Source of the DNA: JBBSHE01 sp038253325
Lineage (GTDB): Bacteria; Actinomycetota; Actinomycetes; Propionibacteriales; Nocardioidaceae
Reading direction: 5' to 3'
Length of the DNA stretch: 64,000 nt
Assembly (NCBI GenBank): GCA_038253325.1
Contig: JBBSHE010000005.1
Span: 34,534 to 98,533 of the forward strand
Of the stretch, positions 9,768-18,678 are shown one piece after another. Both the position numbers and the translations under genes were made by a program. Within the stretch, counting starts at the first letter, position 1. Every line of letters starts with the position of its first letter. Under the pieces are notes generated by a model, which had not been told where the DNA came from, did not search any database, and saw only the letters and a program-made list of their open reading frames with translations.

Positions 9768-11326
9768 GCGGAATCCTCTCCGGCCTGCAGCGTGCTCGAG
9801 ACCTGGTCGACGTGGTCGTCCGGATTGCCGCCAGACGCCCGGTCGAGGACGGCGATCTCGACCAACGTACCTCCGGCACCTGGTGTCGCCCGTACCCAGG
9901 TCCGCCGCGGCCGGATGAAGAGCGACCCGAGAAGACCGGCGATTGCCAGCAACACGCCGGACAGCGGGACCAGCTTGCCCGGCGAATGGCTGATCTGGAG
10001 CTTCACCCACGGACGTACCCCGTCGAACCGGACGGATCCGTCCTTCAGCCGGGCGCTGTCGCCGACCTTGAGCAGCAGCACCTTCGGGCGCCCGTTCGCT
10101 CTGTCGTACGTCTTCAGGTGCTTCTTGTCCAGGACGTACACCGACTGAGGGACACCCGAGTCGAGACCGAGGTTGCCGTGGTACGCCACAAACGAGATCA
10201 CCGGGTTGCCAAGGCCGGGGAAGATCGAAACCGGGTGGTTCGTCTGGTCGACCGCACCGGTCGGGAAGAAGTAACCCTCTAGTCCCAGCTGGGTCGGTTG
10301 CGCGTCGGGTGCCTTGACGACGCCGTACGACGTGAACGTCCCGTCGAGGGGCAAGAAGACAACCGGACCCGAGTATGCGATGTTGCCCTTGCCGTCACGC
10401 ACGGTGATCACCGGCGCGTAGCCATGGCCCACCAGGAACACCGATGTGCCGTCGACCTGAAGGGGGTGGTTGACCCTCAGGTCGTACCGGTACGGCGTCG
10501 CGCCCGGTTGGTCGCGCACGGTCAGGCCCGCGTCGAAGTGCAACGGTGTTCCGCGTCCGGGTTCGGTCGGCTTGTACGCGGCACTGAACGTGTCGACCTT
10601 GAACGAGAACGGCGCAAGCTGGCTCGACCTGAACCGCCCACCGGGGCTGAAGTCGTCGTACTGGATCAGCGTGTTCGAGAACGACTCTCCCTGCACGACG
10701 GCGACGCCGCCCTTGAACCCGTAGAGGCTGGTGATCGCCAGCCCGACGAGCACGACGAGCACTGCGAAGTGGAAGACGAGGTTCCCGGCCTCGCGCAGGT
10801 ATCCCTTCTCTGCGGCGACGACAACGCCCCCGGAGCCGTCCTCGTAGACGTCGACCCGACGTCGTTGAGCGCTCAGCAGCGAGCGGGCTCGTTCGGACAC
10901 GTCCCCAGGCGTCGCGTCGGTCACGTACGAGTCGAAGCTGCTGAAGCGGGCCAGGTTGCGCGGCGCTTTCGGTGGCCGGGCGCGGGTCGCCTTCGCGTAC
11001 AGCCGCAACCGAGGGATGAAACAGCCGATCAGCGACACCATCAGCAGCAGGTAGACGGCGCTGAACCATGGGGACGTGTACACGGAGAACATGCCGAGCC
11101 GGTCGAACCACGGAGCCAACGACGGATGGGCCGATCGGAACGCTGCGACCGCCGAGGCGTCGACCTTCTGCTGCGGGATCAGGGAGCCGGGGATCGCGGC
11201 CAGCGCCAACAGGAACAACAGCACCAGCGCCGTCCGCATCGAGGTGAGCGTGCGCCACAGCCAGCGGGCGAACTCTGCGCCCCCGAGCGTTGGCGCGGCA
11301 GACCGCTTCCTAGACCGGAGGTACAA
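9764..11326 (-). CDS. resB: Cytochrome c biogenesis protein ResB
   Basis: A 520-residue system II cytochrome c synthase subunit. Three N-proximal helices (TALVLLFLLALAAIPGSL; the AVYLLLMVSLIGCF segment; VFHFAVLVVLVGLAITS) precede a large external domain, and a last helix sits near residue 455 (PLSGVLLAIAGLLGSLFI). The RTLTSMRTALVLL start and the GNLVFHFAVLVVLVG helix are typical of ResB. The apparent TTG start at 11326 overlaps the ccdA end by 17 bases; a slightly later start is possible. It should hold apocytochrome c during heme attachment with CcsB. Confidence 0.92.
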
Positions 11327-12083
11327 AGCCGTTGACCCAACCCTGCATGTCGGCGATCAAGCTGCCCCAGGCACCAGTGAGAAGCAGGATGCCGACCAGG
11401 ATCAGCATGCCGCCGCCGGCCCTGGTGATCCACGCCTGGTGCCGGCGCACCCAGGCGACGGCACCCAGCATCCGCCGGAACCCGAGCGCTGCGAGCAGGA
11501 ACGGGATGCCCAGGCCGAGGCAGTACACGAACGTCAGCACGGCGCCGCGGTCAGCGCCGCCCGAAACCATCGAAAGGCTGAGCACGGCGGCGAGCGTCGG
11601 ACCGATGCACGGCGTCCAGCCCACCGCGAAGAGGAACCCGATGAGCGGAGCCGCCGCGAGGCCGACGGCCGGCACTGTGTGGACCCGGACGTCACGTTGG
11701 AGCAGCGGTACGACTCCGATGAAGACCAGACCGAGGACGATCGTGAGGACGCCGAGGACCTTGGTCAGCGCCGCGCTGTGCGCAAGCAGCTGGTAACCGA
11801 TCTCGCCGGAGATGGCGCCGATCGCGACGTAGTACACGGAGAACCCCAGGACGAAGAGCAGCACGCCGCTCACCAGCCGGCCCCGCGCCCCCGCCGACCC
11901 GTTCGCCTGTAGGTCGGCGCCCGACAGACCGGTGACGTAGGAGAGGTAGCCCGGCAGCAGCGGGACGACACAGGGCGAGAAGAAGGAGACGGCACCGGCG
12001 ATGAGTGCAACAGGGATCGCGAGCAGCATCGAGCCGGACGCGGCCGTGTCGTGGAACCAGCTGCCCATGGCGTCCGCCGTCAC
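11310..12083 (-). CDS. ccdA: Thiol-disulfide transporter CcdA
   Basis: A six-helix membrane protein of about 257 residues that passes reducing equivalents from cytoplasmic thioredoxin to the outside. The two redox cysteines are in FFSPCVVPLLPGY (helix 1) and GWTPCIGPTL (helix 4), the CcdA/DsbD pattern. It would keep ResA and the CXXCH cysteines of apocytochrome c reduced. The GTG at 12083 overlaps the resA stop as GTGA; ATG 12068, five codons later, is the alternative. Its 3' end overlaps resB. Confidence 0.93.
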   Translation of the reverse strand: MTADAMGSWFHDTAASGSMLLAIPVALIAGAVSFFSPCVVPLLPGYLSYVTGLSGADLQANGSAGARGRLVSGVLLFVLGFSVYYVAIGAISGEIGYQLLAHSAALTKVLGVLTIVLGLVFIGVVPLLQRDVRVHTVPAVGLAAAPLIGFLFAVGWTPCIGPTLAAVLSLSMVSGGADRGAVLTFVYCLGLGIPFLLAALGFRRMLGAVAWVRRHQAWITRAGGGMLILVGILLLTGAWGSLIADMQGWVNGFVPPV

Positions 12084-12658
12084 GCCTTCTCGGCATCGTG
12101 GACGAGGTCGACGAGCGTGATCTTCGTGGTCGGCCCGACGACGACCGCAGCGATCTTGCCGGTGCGGTCGATCACGATCGTGCTCGGCAGGGAGGACGGA
12201 ACGAGGCCGATTCGGCGAAAGGCGAGCAGCAGCGTTGCGTCCGGATCGGCGAGGCTGGGGTACGAGATGCCGTGCGTGCGCTGGAAGGCGAGGGGAACCG
12301 ACGGGTCGTTCTCGCGGATGTTGATGCCGACGAAGTTCACGCCATCGTTCCTCAACGCACTCGCTGCTGCGGCGAGCTCGGGTGCCTCCTTGCGGCACGG
12401 GGGGCACCAGGAGGCCCAGACGTTGACGACCACGACGCTGCCGGTGTAGGTCGACAGGGTCAGGTGTCCGCCGCCGAGGACGTCGCCGCTGAGGTCCGGC
12501 GCCGTGGGCCGGTGGCCGGGTACGTAGGTGACGACGCTTCCGTCGCCCACGACGTAGCCCTTGGAGCCGGTCGGTGACCCGGCCGAGCATCCGGCTGCCC
12601 CGGCGAGGACCAGCAGTGCGGCGAGCGCGGCGCACGAACGTCCGTGCCGAGACATCAT
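12080..12658 (-). CDS. resA: Thioredoxin-like lipoprotein ResA (TlpA family)
   Basis: A 192-residue membrane-tethered thiol reductase. The N-terminus has a hydrophobic export segment ending in LVLAGAAGC, a plausible lipobox with the first Cys after it. The thioredoxin fold carries the active site WASWCPPCRKEAPE and the cis-proline loop LPSTIVIDRTG. It reduces apocytochrome c before heme ligation, taking electrons from CcdA. Two adjacent ATGs (12658 and 12655) exist; the first overlaps the upstream gene stop as ATGA. Confidence 0.92.
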   Translation of the reverse strand: MMSRHGRSCAALAALLVLAGAAGCSAGSPTGSKGYVVGDGSVVTYVPGHRPTAPDLSGDVLGGGHLTLSTYTGSVVVVNVWASWCPPCRKEAPELAAAASALRNDGVNFVGINIRENDPSVPLAFQRTHGISYPSLADPDATLLLAFRRIGLVPSSLPSTIVIDRTGKIAAVVVGPTTKITLVDLVHDAEKA

Positions 12659-13314
12659 GCGCCCGCCGGGGGCTTCTTGTCGGTCTTCAGGGGAACGAGG
12701 TCCGCGGCGGGCTCCGCGTACGTGACGGTCCGGACCTCCTCGTCGTCGAACGTGAAGGTGGTCAGGCTGGCGAGGCTGCACTCGCGTTTACGCGGGTCGT
12801 GGAACAGCCGGCGGTGTTCCATGAACGACCGCAGGGCCCAGATCGGCAGCTGGTGCGACACGATCAGCGCCTCATGACCGGCGGCCGCTTCGCGCGCGTC
12901 GTGTACGGCGGCGAGCATCCGGACGACGATGTCCTTGTACGGCTCGCCCCAGGACGGTCGGAACGGGTTGCGTAGATACTTCCAAGCCTTGGGGTTGCGC
13001 AGTGACCCGTCGCCAACGCCGAACCGCTCTCCCTCGAACACGTTGTCCGCCTCGACGACGCGGCCGTCTGTGACGATGTCGAGCTCCAGCGCCTTCGCGA
13101 CCGGCTCGGCGGTCTCCTGCGCGCGCTCGAGCGGGGAGGAGACGAGGTAGGTGACGTCGCGGCCGGCAACGGTCTCCACCACCCGTTCGGCCATCTTCAG
13201 ACCGAGCGGGCTGAGGTGGTAGCCGGCAAGCCGTCCGTAGAGGACACCCTTGGGGTTGTCGACTTCACCGTGGCGCAGCAGGTGCACGGTCGTCCGGGTC
13301 GGTCGGTCGCTCAT
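12655..13314 (-). CDS. Histidine phosphatase superfamily protein
   Basis: A 219-residue phosphoglycerate-mutase-like phosphatase. The phosphohistidine motif is [10 protein letters not shown] (His15), with [11 protein letters not shown] supplying the second-site Arg and VSHQLPI the second His. The insert with [21 protein letters not shown] is common in the actinobacterial proteins found between hemL and the cytochrome c maturation genes (Rv0525 position). The substrate is unknown, and the conserved place suggests housekeeping metabolism rather than glycolysis. ATG 13314 overlaps the hemL stop. Confidence 0.88.
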   Translation of the reverse strand: MSDRPTRTTVHLLRHGEVDNPKGVLYGRLAGYHLSPLGLKMAERVVETVAGRDVTYLVSSPLERAQETAEPVAKALELDIVTDGRVVEADNVFEGERFGVGDGSLRNPKAWKYLRNPFRPSWGEPYKDIVVRMLAAVHDAREAAAGHEALIVSHQLPIWALRSFMEHRRLFHDPRKRECSLASLTTFTFDDEEVRTVTYAEPAADLVPLKTDKKPPAGA

Positions 13315-14663
13315 GCGGTCCCTTCGGGGACGGGCGAATCGGGGCGGGCGGCGGCCGCGGCCGCGGCTGCGCCGGGCAGCGCGCCGGCGATGGTCTCGAT
13401 CGCCCGATCGTCGTGGGCCGCACTGACGAACCACGCCTCGTACGCACTCGGCGGGAGGTAGACGCCGCCGTCGAGCATGGCGTGGAAGAACGCCCGGAAT
13501 CGGTGCTGCGCCTGCGCGGAGGCGCCGCCGAAGTCAACGATCTCCGTCGCGTCGGGCGAGTCGGTGAAGAAGACGCTGAACAGATTGCCGGCAGCCTGGA
13601 GGACGTGGGGTACCCCATGCGCGCTGAGCTCCTTGCTGACGAGCTGACCGACGGTGAGGGCGGTTTCGTCGATGCGTCCGTACGCCTCGGGTGTCGCCAG
13701 CCGCAGCGATGCGAGACCCGCGGCACAGGCAACGGGGTTCCCGCTCAAGGTGCCGGCCTGATAGACGGGACCGACCGGCGCGAGCTGCCCCATCACGTCG
13801 GCCCGGCCGCCGAACGCCGCCGCCGGAAAGCCGCCGCCCATCACCTTGCCGAACGTCAGCAGGTCCGGCTGCCAGCCCTCGACCGCGCCGTCGAGGTCCC
13901 AGTGACCGCCGGCGCTGACCCGGAATCCGGTCATCACCTCGTCGCTGATGAACAGGGCACCGTGCTCGCCGCAGAGTCTGGCCAGCTCGGCGTTGAAGCC
14001 GGGTCGCGGTGGGACGACGCCCATGTTTCCCGGGGCAGCCTCGGTGATCACGCAGGCGATCTGGTCGCCGTGCTCGGCGAACGCCTCGCGTACGGCTGTG
14101 ACGTCGTTGTAGGCCAGCACGATCGTCGTCACGGCGGTCTGGTCCGGAACTCCGGGTGTGCCCGGGATCCCCAACGTCGCGACGCCGGAGCCGGCCGCAA
14201 CCAGGAGCGCGTCCACGTGCCCGTGGTAACAGCCCGCGAATTTGACGACCAGGTCGCGGCCGGTGAAACCCCGGGCCAGCCGGATCGCGGACATCGTGGC
14301 CTCGGTGCCCGATGACACGAGACGTACCTGTTCGGCCGGCGTGCGGGTCACGATCTCGGTCGCCAGCTCGACCTCTGCCTCCGTAGGGGTGCCGAACGAT
14401 GTGCCGGACGCTGCGGCCGCCGTCACCGCGGCTACGACGTCGGGGTGGGCGTGACCGTGCAACAGTGGCCCCCAGGAACAGACCAGGTCGACGTACTCGT
14501 TGCCGTCCACGTCGACGAGGTAGGGCCCGTGACCTCGCGCCATGAATCGCGGCGTACCGCCGACGGCGCCGAACGCCCGGACCGGGCTGTTGACCCCACC
14601 GGGCGTCACCTGCACGGCTCGGTCGAATAGCGCGCGGGATGCGCGGTCGGTGTGGGGGATCAC
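13311..14663 (-). CDS. hemL: Glutamate-1-semialdehyde 2,1-aminomutase HemL
   Basis: A 450-residue PLP enzyme that makes 5-aminolevulinate from glutamate-1-semialdehyde, the step after HemA (encoded 7 kb away). The N-terminus [13 protein letters not shown] is diagnostic, [13 protein letters not shown] binds PLP phosphate, and the Schiff-base lysine is in [12 protein letters not shown]. The C-terminus has an alanine run before [13 protein letters not shown] 14663 is chosen because GGGGAC precedes it; another GTG at 14696 would add 11 residues. A much longer open frame upstream runs antisense through the transglycosylase gene and is an artefact. It heads the cytochrome c maturation operon. Confidence 0.94.
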   Translation of the reverse strand: MIPHTDRASRALFDRAVQVTPGGVNSPVRAFGAVGGTPRFMARGHGPYLVDVDGNEYVDLVCSWGPLLHGHAHPDVVAAVTAAAASGTSFGTPTEAEVELATEIVTRTPAEQVRLVSSGTEATMSAIRLARGFTGRDLVVKFAGCYHGHVDALLVAAGSGVATLGIPGTPGVPDQTAVTTIVLAYNDVTAVREAFAEHGDQIACVITEAAPGNMGVVPPRPGFNAELARLCGEHGALFISDEVMTGFRVSAGGHWDLDGAVEGWQPDLLTFGKVMGGGFPAAAFGGRADVMGQLAPVGPVYQAGTLSGNPVACAAGLASLRLATPEAYGRIDETALTVGQLVSKELSAHGVPHVLQAAGNLFSVFFTDSPDATEIVDFGGASAQAQHRFRAFFHAMLDGGVYLPPSAYEAWFVSAAHDDRAIETIAGALPGAAAAAAAARPDSPVPEGTA

Positions 14664-14891
14664 GATGTCATTGTCCCCGAGCCGACGCGCGCTCACGACG
14701 AGGGGTGGCGTCACGACGGTGGGCTGAGCCGGGTGCGTCACGATCGTCGGACAGCACCGTCTCTCGTACGGATTCACAAGCACGCTTCTTCCGCGTAGCC
14801 TGAGAACGCCTTTGCCGCAGGCATCGTCCGGACAGAGTCGTCGTGCCGCTGCACGAAGAATGATGTGGGAACCGCCGGCTTGGAGGGAACG

Positions 14892-16190
14892 ATGAGAGGT
14901 CCGCACAAGCGAACCCGCGCGCCGCGCTGGCACCGGGTCATCGCGTTGCTGCCGCTCTGCCTTCTCGCCGGGGCGTGGACGGCGAGCCTCGGCTCGACGA
15001 ACCCCTCGGTCGCCGACGCCAAGACGGACCGCAACATCCCTTCCGTACCGACCACGGCCATCGACGAGCCGGCAAGCTACACCACCGTCAGCGACAAGAG
15101 CTTCCTCGCTCGGCAGCGGCTCACATCGACCCTGTCGGCTGACGGCATTCCGCAGGCAGCGCTCGACGCCTACCGGCGCACCGCGAGTGTGCTCTCGCAG
15201 GCGGACTCGCGCTGTCACCTGTCCTGGGCGCTCGTCGCTGCCATCGGCCGGGTCGAGTCCGACCACGGCCGCTACGGCGGCAGCATCCTCGGCAACGACG
15301 GGATCTCGCGACCGGGGGTGTTCGGCCTGCCCCTCGACGGCTCGCACGGTATGGCGCTCGTACACGACACCGATGGCGGCCGCTACGACCACGACACCGT
15401 CTACGATCGGGCGGTCGGGCCGATGCAGTTCATCCCGGGTACCTGGAACATCGTCGGGGTCGACGGCGACGGCGACGGCCGGCGAGACCCGCAGGACATC
15501 AACGACGCGGCGGTCGGCGCCGGTGTCTACCTGTGCGCAGGAAACCTCGACCTGTCGACCACCGCCGGCCAACGCGCTGCGGTGTTCAACTACAACCACT
15601 CGACGGCGTACGTCGACCTCGTGCTGAGCATCATGAAGTCGTACCTCGCCGGTGACTACTCGACGACCCCGAACGGCCTGCACAGTCCCGACTACTACAC
15701 CAAGCACCAGGACTCCCGAGATCTCGGCGGCAAGCCGCGCAACCGCCACCATGCGCAGCGGCACGCCGACAACCGGCCGACCACCGGGTCCCATCGGCCG
15801 GGTCCGGGGACCGGCGACAACCAGAAGCCGAAGCCCCGCAACACAGACAACGGTGGCACGAAGCCTGGCAGCGGACACAACGGAAACCCCGGCTCGGGCA
15901 ATCCCGTCAAGCACACGATCGACCACACGGTCCACCACACCGGCGGCACGATCAAGCACACCGTCGACCCGGTGGTCGCTGCGACCAAGTACTGCACGAC
16001 GCAGTTCTCGGCGGGCAACATCCAAGCGGGTCCGCAGACGATGCAGAGCTGCGTCGACGCGTACGTCACCGGGCTGAACAAGTCGCTCGCGGCGGCTCAG
16101 CAGGGCGCGACCGATCTGATCAACGGCTTGCTCGTCGGGGCGATCTGCACGGTCGCCCAGGCGCTCGGCCAGCCCTGCGTACTCCCCTGA
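14892..16190 (+). CDS. Secreted lytic murein transglycosylase
   Basis: A 432-residue exported enzyme. A signal peptide or anchor (about residues 14-36) is followed by an SLT/MltB-type domain: catalytic Glu in [14 protein letters not shown], then [12 protein letters not shown], then a [10 protein letters not shown] loop of EF-hand character, and [12 protein letters not shown]. It should cleave glycan strands of peptidoglycan to 1,6-anhydro ends. The middle third is low-complexity (His/Pro/Gly/Asn-rich with [19 protein letters not shown]), and a small Cys-containing C-terminal module follows. ATG 14892 has TGGAGGGA eight bases upstream. It is divergent from hemL. Confidence 0.9.
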   Translation: MRGPHKRTRAPRWHRVIALLPLCLLAGAWTASLGSTNPSVADAKTDRNIPSVPTTAIDEPASYTTVSDKSFLARQRLTSTLSADGIPQAALDAYRRTASVLSQADSRCHLSWALVAAIGRVESDHGRYGGSILGNDGISRPGVFGLPLDGSHGMALVHDTDGGRYDHDTVYDRAVGPMQFIPGTWNIVGVDGDGDGRRDPQDINDAAVGAGVYLCAGNLDLSTTAGQRAAVFNYNHSTAYVDLVLSIMKSYLAGDYSTTPNGLHSPDYYTKHQDSRDLGGKPRNRHHAQRHADNRPTTGSHRPGPGTGDNQKPKPRNTDNGGTKPGSGHNGNPGSGNPVKHTIDHTVHHTGGTIKHTVDPVVAATKYCTTQFSAGNIQAGPQTMQSCVDAYVTGLNKSLAAAQQGATDLINGLLVGAICTVAQALGQPCVLP

Positions 16191-16200
16191 CTCGGGCCGA

Positions 16201-16356
16201 GCAACGGCTGTCGAAACGAGCGTCATTGCGCTCAGTTCGTCAGCCGTTCGTCCTTCCCCGACTCGGGCGAGCTACTTCCCCGACTCGGGCGATACTTCCC
16301 TGACTCTCGCAACGGCTGTCGAAACGAGCGTCATTGCGCTCAGTTCGTCAGCCGTT
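16201..16356. repeat. Two identical 48-bp palindromic units with direct-repeat spacer
   Basis: The 48 bases 16201-16248 recur without change at 16309-16356. Each unit is an imperfect hairpin: outer arms AACGGCTG and CAGCCGTT, then CGAA/TTCG, then CGAGCG-type arms pairing with CGCTC around a short loop. The spacer holds three near copies of CTTCCCCGACTCGGGCGA. The element sits between convergent genes (stops at 16190 and 16433), so it could terminate both transcripts. The unit is REP-like. Confidence 0.85.
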
Positions 16357-16432
16357 GCGGCCTTTCAATCGGGAAGTCCAGGCATGGCGGAGGGCGGAAG
16401 CGGTGATTGCGGCTGTGTCGTTGTTCGAGTGG

Positions 16433-17359
16433 CTAGAACTGTGGCGCGTGCTGAATGTGAGCCCGGGCGGATGCGACGATTCCATCGAGGCGGTCTGGCC
16501 GTTGGTCGATCGCCCAACGGACCGAGTCGAGTGCCGCGAGTAGCAGCAAGCCCTCAAGCGTGTCGCTGATCCCTTCAAGGGGAGTACCCAGCCCAGCAGC
16601 GAACGCGTGCAGCTCGGCGGTCGACGGGTCTCCGGTGACCCGGTGCGCCTTCACCAGGGGAACCAGGTCCCCGTACGGAACCGGGCCGGCGGATGCCGAA
16701 CCCCAATCAATCAGCACTGGTGCGCCCACCCGAGGGACCAGTAGGTTGCGCAGCGACAGGTCGCCGTGGCACAGGCCGAAGAACAATTCGACATCCTCGA
16801 GTCGAGTAAGGGCGGACCGAAGACGTGTCTGCTGATCGGCTGGGTACACGCCGAGCCGGATGAGGGCATCGGTGGCAACGAGCTGGTCCAGGTTGTAGTT
16901 GAGATGTGCGCGCCAGGCTTCGTCAAGATCTCGACCAAAGCGCGAGAACAGTCCGTCGGGTGCATCGTCTGTAATCGGGATCGTGTGCACAACCCGCGCA
17001 TACTCGGCCATCAGCCGCCACGATGCGAGCGACCGGGCCTTTGTACCGGGAGCGCCTTCGGCGAAGGTCTGGATGAGATAGGGAATCTTCCGCAGGTTGC
17101 CACATGCGACCACGCGCGGGCTCGGGATACCGTAGGCGGCCGCCTGGGCCAGGCACCACGCCTCGACCTCGAATTCGTCTTGCCGCAGCGGATCAATCGC
17201 GAACCGAATCACGAAGCGCGACGTATCAGAGCTCAGGACGTAGACCCGATTGACCGAGCCCTGACCCGCGACCGAGACGATGCGGCCAAGTCGCAACCCA
17301 TGAATCTTTGCGATCTCGCGGGCCAACCCCACATTCCGCAACTCAACCATCCCGGCCAA
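16433..17359 (-). CDS. Aminoglycoside-phosphotransferase-family (APH/ChoK-like) kinase
   Basis: A 308-residue protein of the APH/choline kinase fold. The nucleotide lobe has GQGSVNRVYVL and the conserved lysine equivalent region FVIRFAID. The catalytic loop is LCHGDLSLRNLLV and the metal-binding motif is VLIDWGSASAGP. Substrate is not predictable: members phosphorylate aminoglycosides, macrolides, choline or other small alcohols. The start may be 17359 or the ATG three codons later. The sequence is visibly less GC-rich than the heme genes around it and it lies in a repeat- and scar-rich gap, which suggests acquisition. Confidence 0.8.
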   Translation of the reverse strand: MAGMVELRNVGLAREIAKIHGLRLGRIVSVAGQGSVNRVYVLSSDTSRFVIRFAIDPLRQDEFEVEAWCLAQAAAYGIPSPRVVACGNLRKIPYLIQTFAEGAPGTKARSLASWRLMAEYARVVHTIPITDDAPDGLFSRFGRDLDEAWRAHLNYNLDQLVATDALIRLGVYPADQQTRLRSALTRLEDVELFFGLCHGDLSLRNLLVPRVGAPVLIDWGSASAGPVPYGDLVPLVKAHRVTGDPSTAELHAFAAGLGTPLEGISDTLEGLLLLAALDSVRWAIDQRPDRLDGIVASARAHIQHAPQF

Positions 17360-17410
17360 CCTAGTCGGCGCCCCTTCGAAAGGGCCTAGCGGCGGACGAG
17401 TGCCTGAGGA

Positions 17411-17497
17411 TTAGGAACGAGCCCTGCCGAAGACCAGGCAGAAAGGATGGCCTACCGGGTCGACGAACGCTCGGAAGCCGGTCTCTCGCCGCAAGTC
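17411..17497 (-). pseudogene. C-terminal remnant of a VOC/glyoxalase-like gene
   Basis: Read on the minus strand toward the TAA at 17413-17411, the sequence gives DLRRETGFRAFVDPVGHPFC followed by LVFGRARS and stop. The FxDPxGHPFCLV pattern is the last strand of VOC-fold (glyoxalase-like) proteins. Nothing upstream continues the domain: at about 17489-17498 the sequence switches to an HNH gene fragment on the opposite strand. Only about 28 residues survive, so this is a truncated gene end. Confidence 0.65.
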
Positions 17498-17635
17498 CTA
17501 CCGGCGAACCGAGACCGGCCCCGACCCACCCAGACAAACCACCGTCGACAACGGACAACCCTTGTGCCGACGCCACCACCGACTCAAGACATTCGGCCAA
17601 CAACCACGACCCCTGACCGATCCGATGCGCCCTCA
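17489..17635 (+). pseudogene. Truncated copy of the DUF222/HNH gene 3' end
   Basis: Bases 17498-17600 match 55821-55923, inside the HNH domain of the intact gene, with one difference. The copy then jumps to the equivalent of 55998, losing 74 bases and the reading frame, and matches on through the stop and into the flank to about 17635 (equivalent to 56032). Weaker similarity extends left to about 17489. It encodes part of the HNH zinc/nuclease region only and cannot be functional. Confidence 0.85.
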
Positions 17636-17636
17636 T

Positions 17637-17651
17637 GTCGCGAACCGCGAC
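17637..17651. terminator. Small GC hairpin downstream of hemB
   Basis: GTCGCG (17637-17642) pairs with CGCGAC (17646-17651) around a three-base loop. It lies 46 bp past the hemB stop on the minus strand. There is no T run, so termination is only a guess. Confidence 0.3.
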
Positions 17652-17697
17652 CTGTCATGGCTTGCCCGCACACCGGAGCGCACTCCAAGGAACAGCG

Positions 17698-18672
17698 TCA
17701 GCTCAGCCAGTTGGCGGCTTCGACCGCCCAGTAGGTGAGAATGATGCCGGCGCCGGCCCTTCGGATCGCGGTGAGCGTCTCGAGGATCGCGTCTCGCCGG
17801 TCGATGTAGCCGGCCGCCGCGGCCGCCTCGACCATGGCGTACTCGCCCGACACGCTGTACGCCGCAACGGGGACCGATGAAGACCCGGCGACCGCCGACA
17901 GCACATCGAGGTACCCGAGTGCCGGCTTGACCATCACGACGTCTGCACCTTCGGCGATGTCGAGCGCAACCTCGCGCAGCGCCTCGCGGACGTTGGCGCT
18001 GTCCTGCTGGTACGTCCGCCGGTCACCCTGCAGCGTCGACGCAACCGCCTCCCGGAACGGCCCGTAGAACGACGACGCATACTTCGCCGAGTACGCAAGG
18101 ATCGAGGTGTCGGTGTGCCCGGCCCCGTCCAGCGCCGTTCGGATCGCGCCGACCTGACCGTCCATCATCCCGCTCGGGCCGACGACGTGGACCCCGGCAT
18201 CCGCTGACACGATCGCCATCTCGGCGTACCGGACGAGCGTCGCATCGTTGTCGACCCCTCCTCGCTCGTCCAGTACCCCGCAGTGACCATGGTCGGTGAA
18301 CTCGTCGAGACACAGGTCGCTCATCACGACGACGTCGTCACCGACCTCGGAAACCACGTCGCGGATGGAGCTGGTCAAGATCCCGTCGGGGTCCGTCGCC
18401 TGCGAGCCGCTCGCGTCCTTGTGCGCCGGGAGGCCGAAGAGCATGATCCCGGCGATGCCGGCGGCCGCCGCCTCCGCTGCCTGCTTGCGCAACGAGTCCG
18501 GCGTGTGCTGGACGACTCCCGGCATGCTTGCGATCGGACGCGGCACGTCAAGCCCCTCGGCTACGAACACCGGGAGGACGAGTTGTTTCGGGTGCATCCA
18601 CGTCTCACGAGCTAGGGCTCGCAACGCCGGCGTTCGGCGCAGCCGGCGGGGACGGTCGACGGGAAATGCCAT
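17698..18672 (-). CDS. hemB: Delta-aminolevulinic acid dehydratase HemB (porphobilinogen synthase)
   Basis: A 324-residue enzyme condensing two 5-aminolevulinates to porphobilinogen. Schiff-base lysines are in [14 protein letters not shown] and [11 protein letters not shown]. The metal loop reads [14 protein letters not shown]: two of the three cysteines of the classical Zn site are kept and the middle one is Asp. This points to an altered metal requirement between the Zn and Mg types. ATG 18672 follows the hemD stop by six bases, so it belongs to rex-hemA-hemC-hemD-hemB. Transcripts end in the scarred region beyond 17698. Confidence 0.95.
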   Translation of the reverse strand: MAFPVDRPRRLRRTPALRALARETWMHPKQLVLPVFVAEGLDVPRPIASMPGVVQHTPDSLRKQAAEAAAAGIAGIMLFGLPAHKDASGSQATDPDGILTSSIRDVVSEVGDDVVVMSDLCLDEFTDHGHCGVLDERGGVDNDATLVRYAEMAIVSADAGVHVVGPSGMMDGQVGAIRTALDGAGHTDTSILAYSAKYASSFYGPFREAVASTLQGDRRTYQQDSANVREALREVALDIAEGADVVMVKPALGYLDVLSAVAGSSSVPVAAYSVSGEYAMVEAAAAAGYIDRRDAILETLTAIRRAGAGIILTYWAVEAANWLS

Positions 18673-18678
18673 TGCTCG

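Noticed and set aside
12051..12577. Plus-strand open frames opposite resA
   Set aside because: They are antisense to a gene with WCPPC thioredoxin motif and a lipobox, and show no recognisable features.
13311..16226. A 971-codon minus-strand open frame covering hemL and beyond
   Set aside because: Only the part below 14663 resembles HemL. The upstream part is antisense to the transglycosylase, whose motifs, signal peptide and ribosome site are convincing.
17411..17635. Reading the scar region as an intact small gene on either strand
   Set aside because: Both strands carry only partial domains, and the HNH part has a 74-base deletion that shifts the frame.
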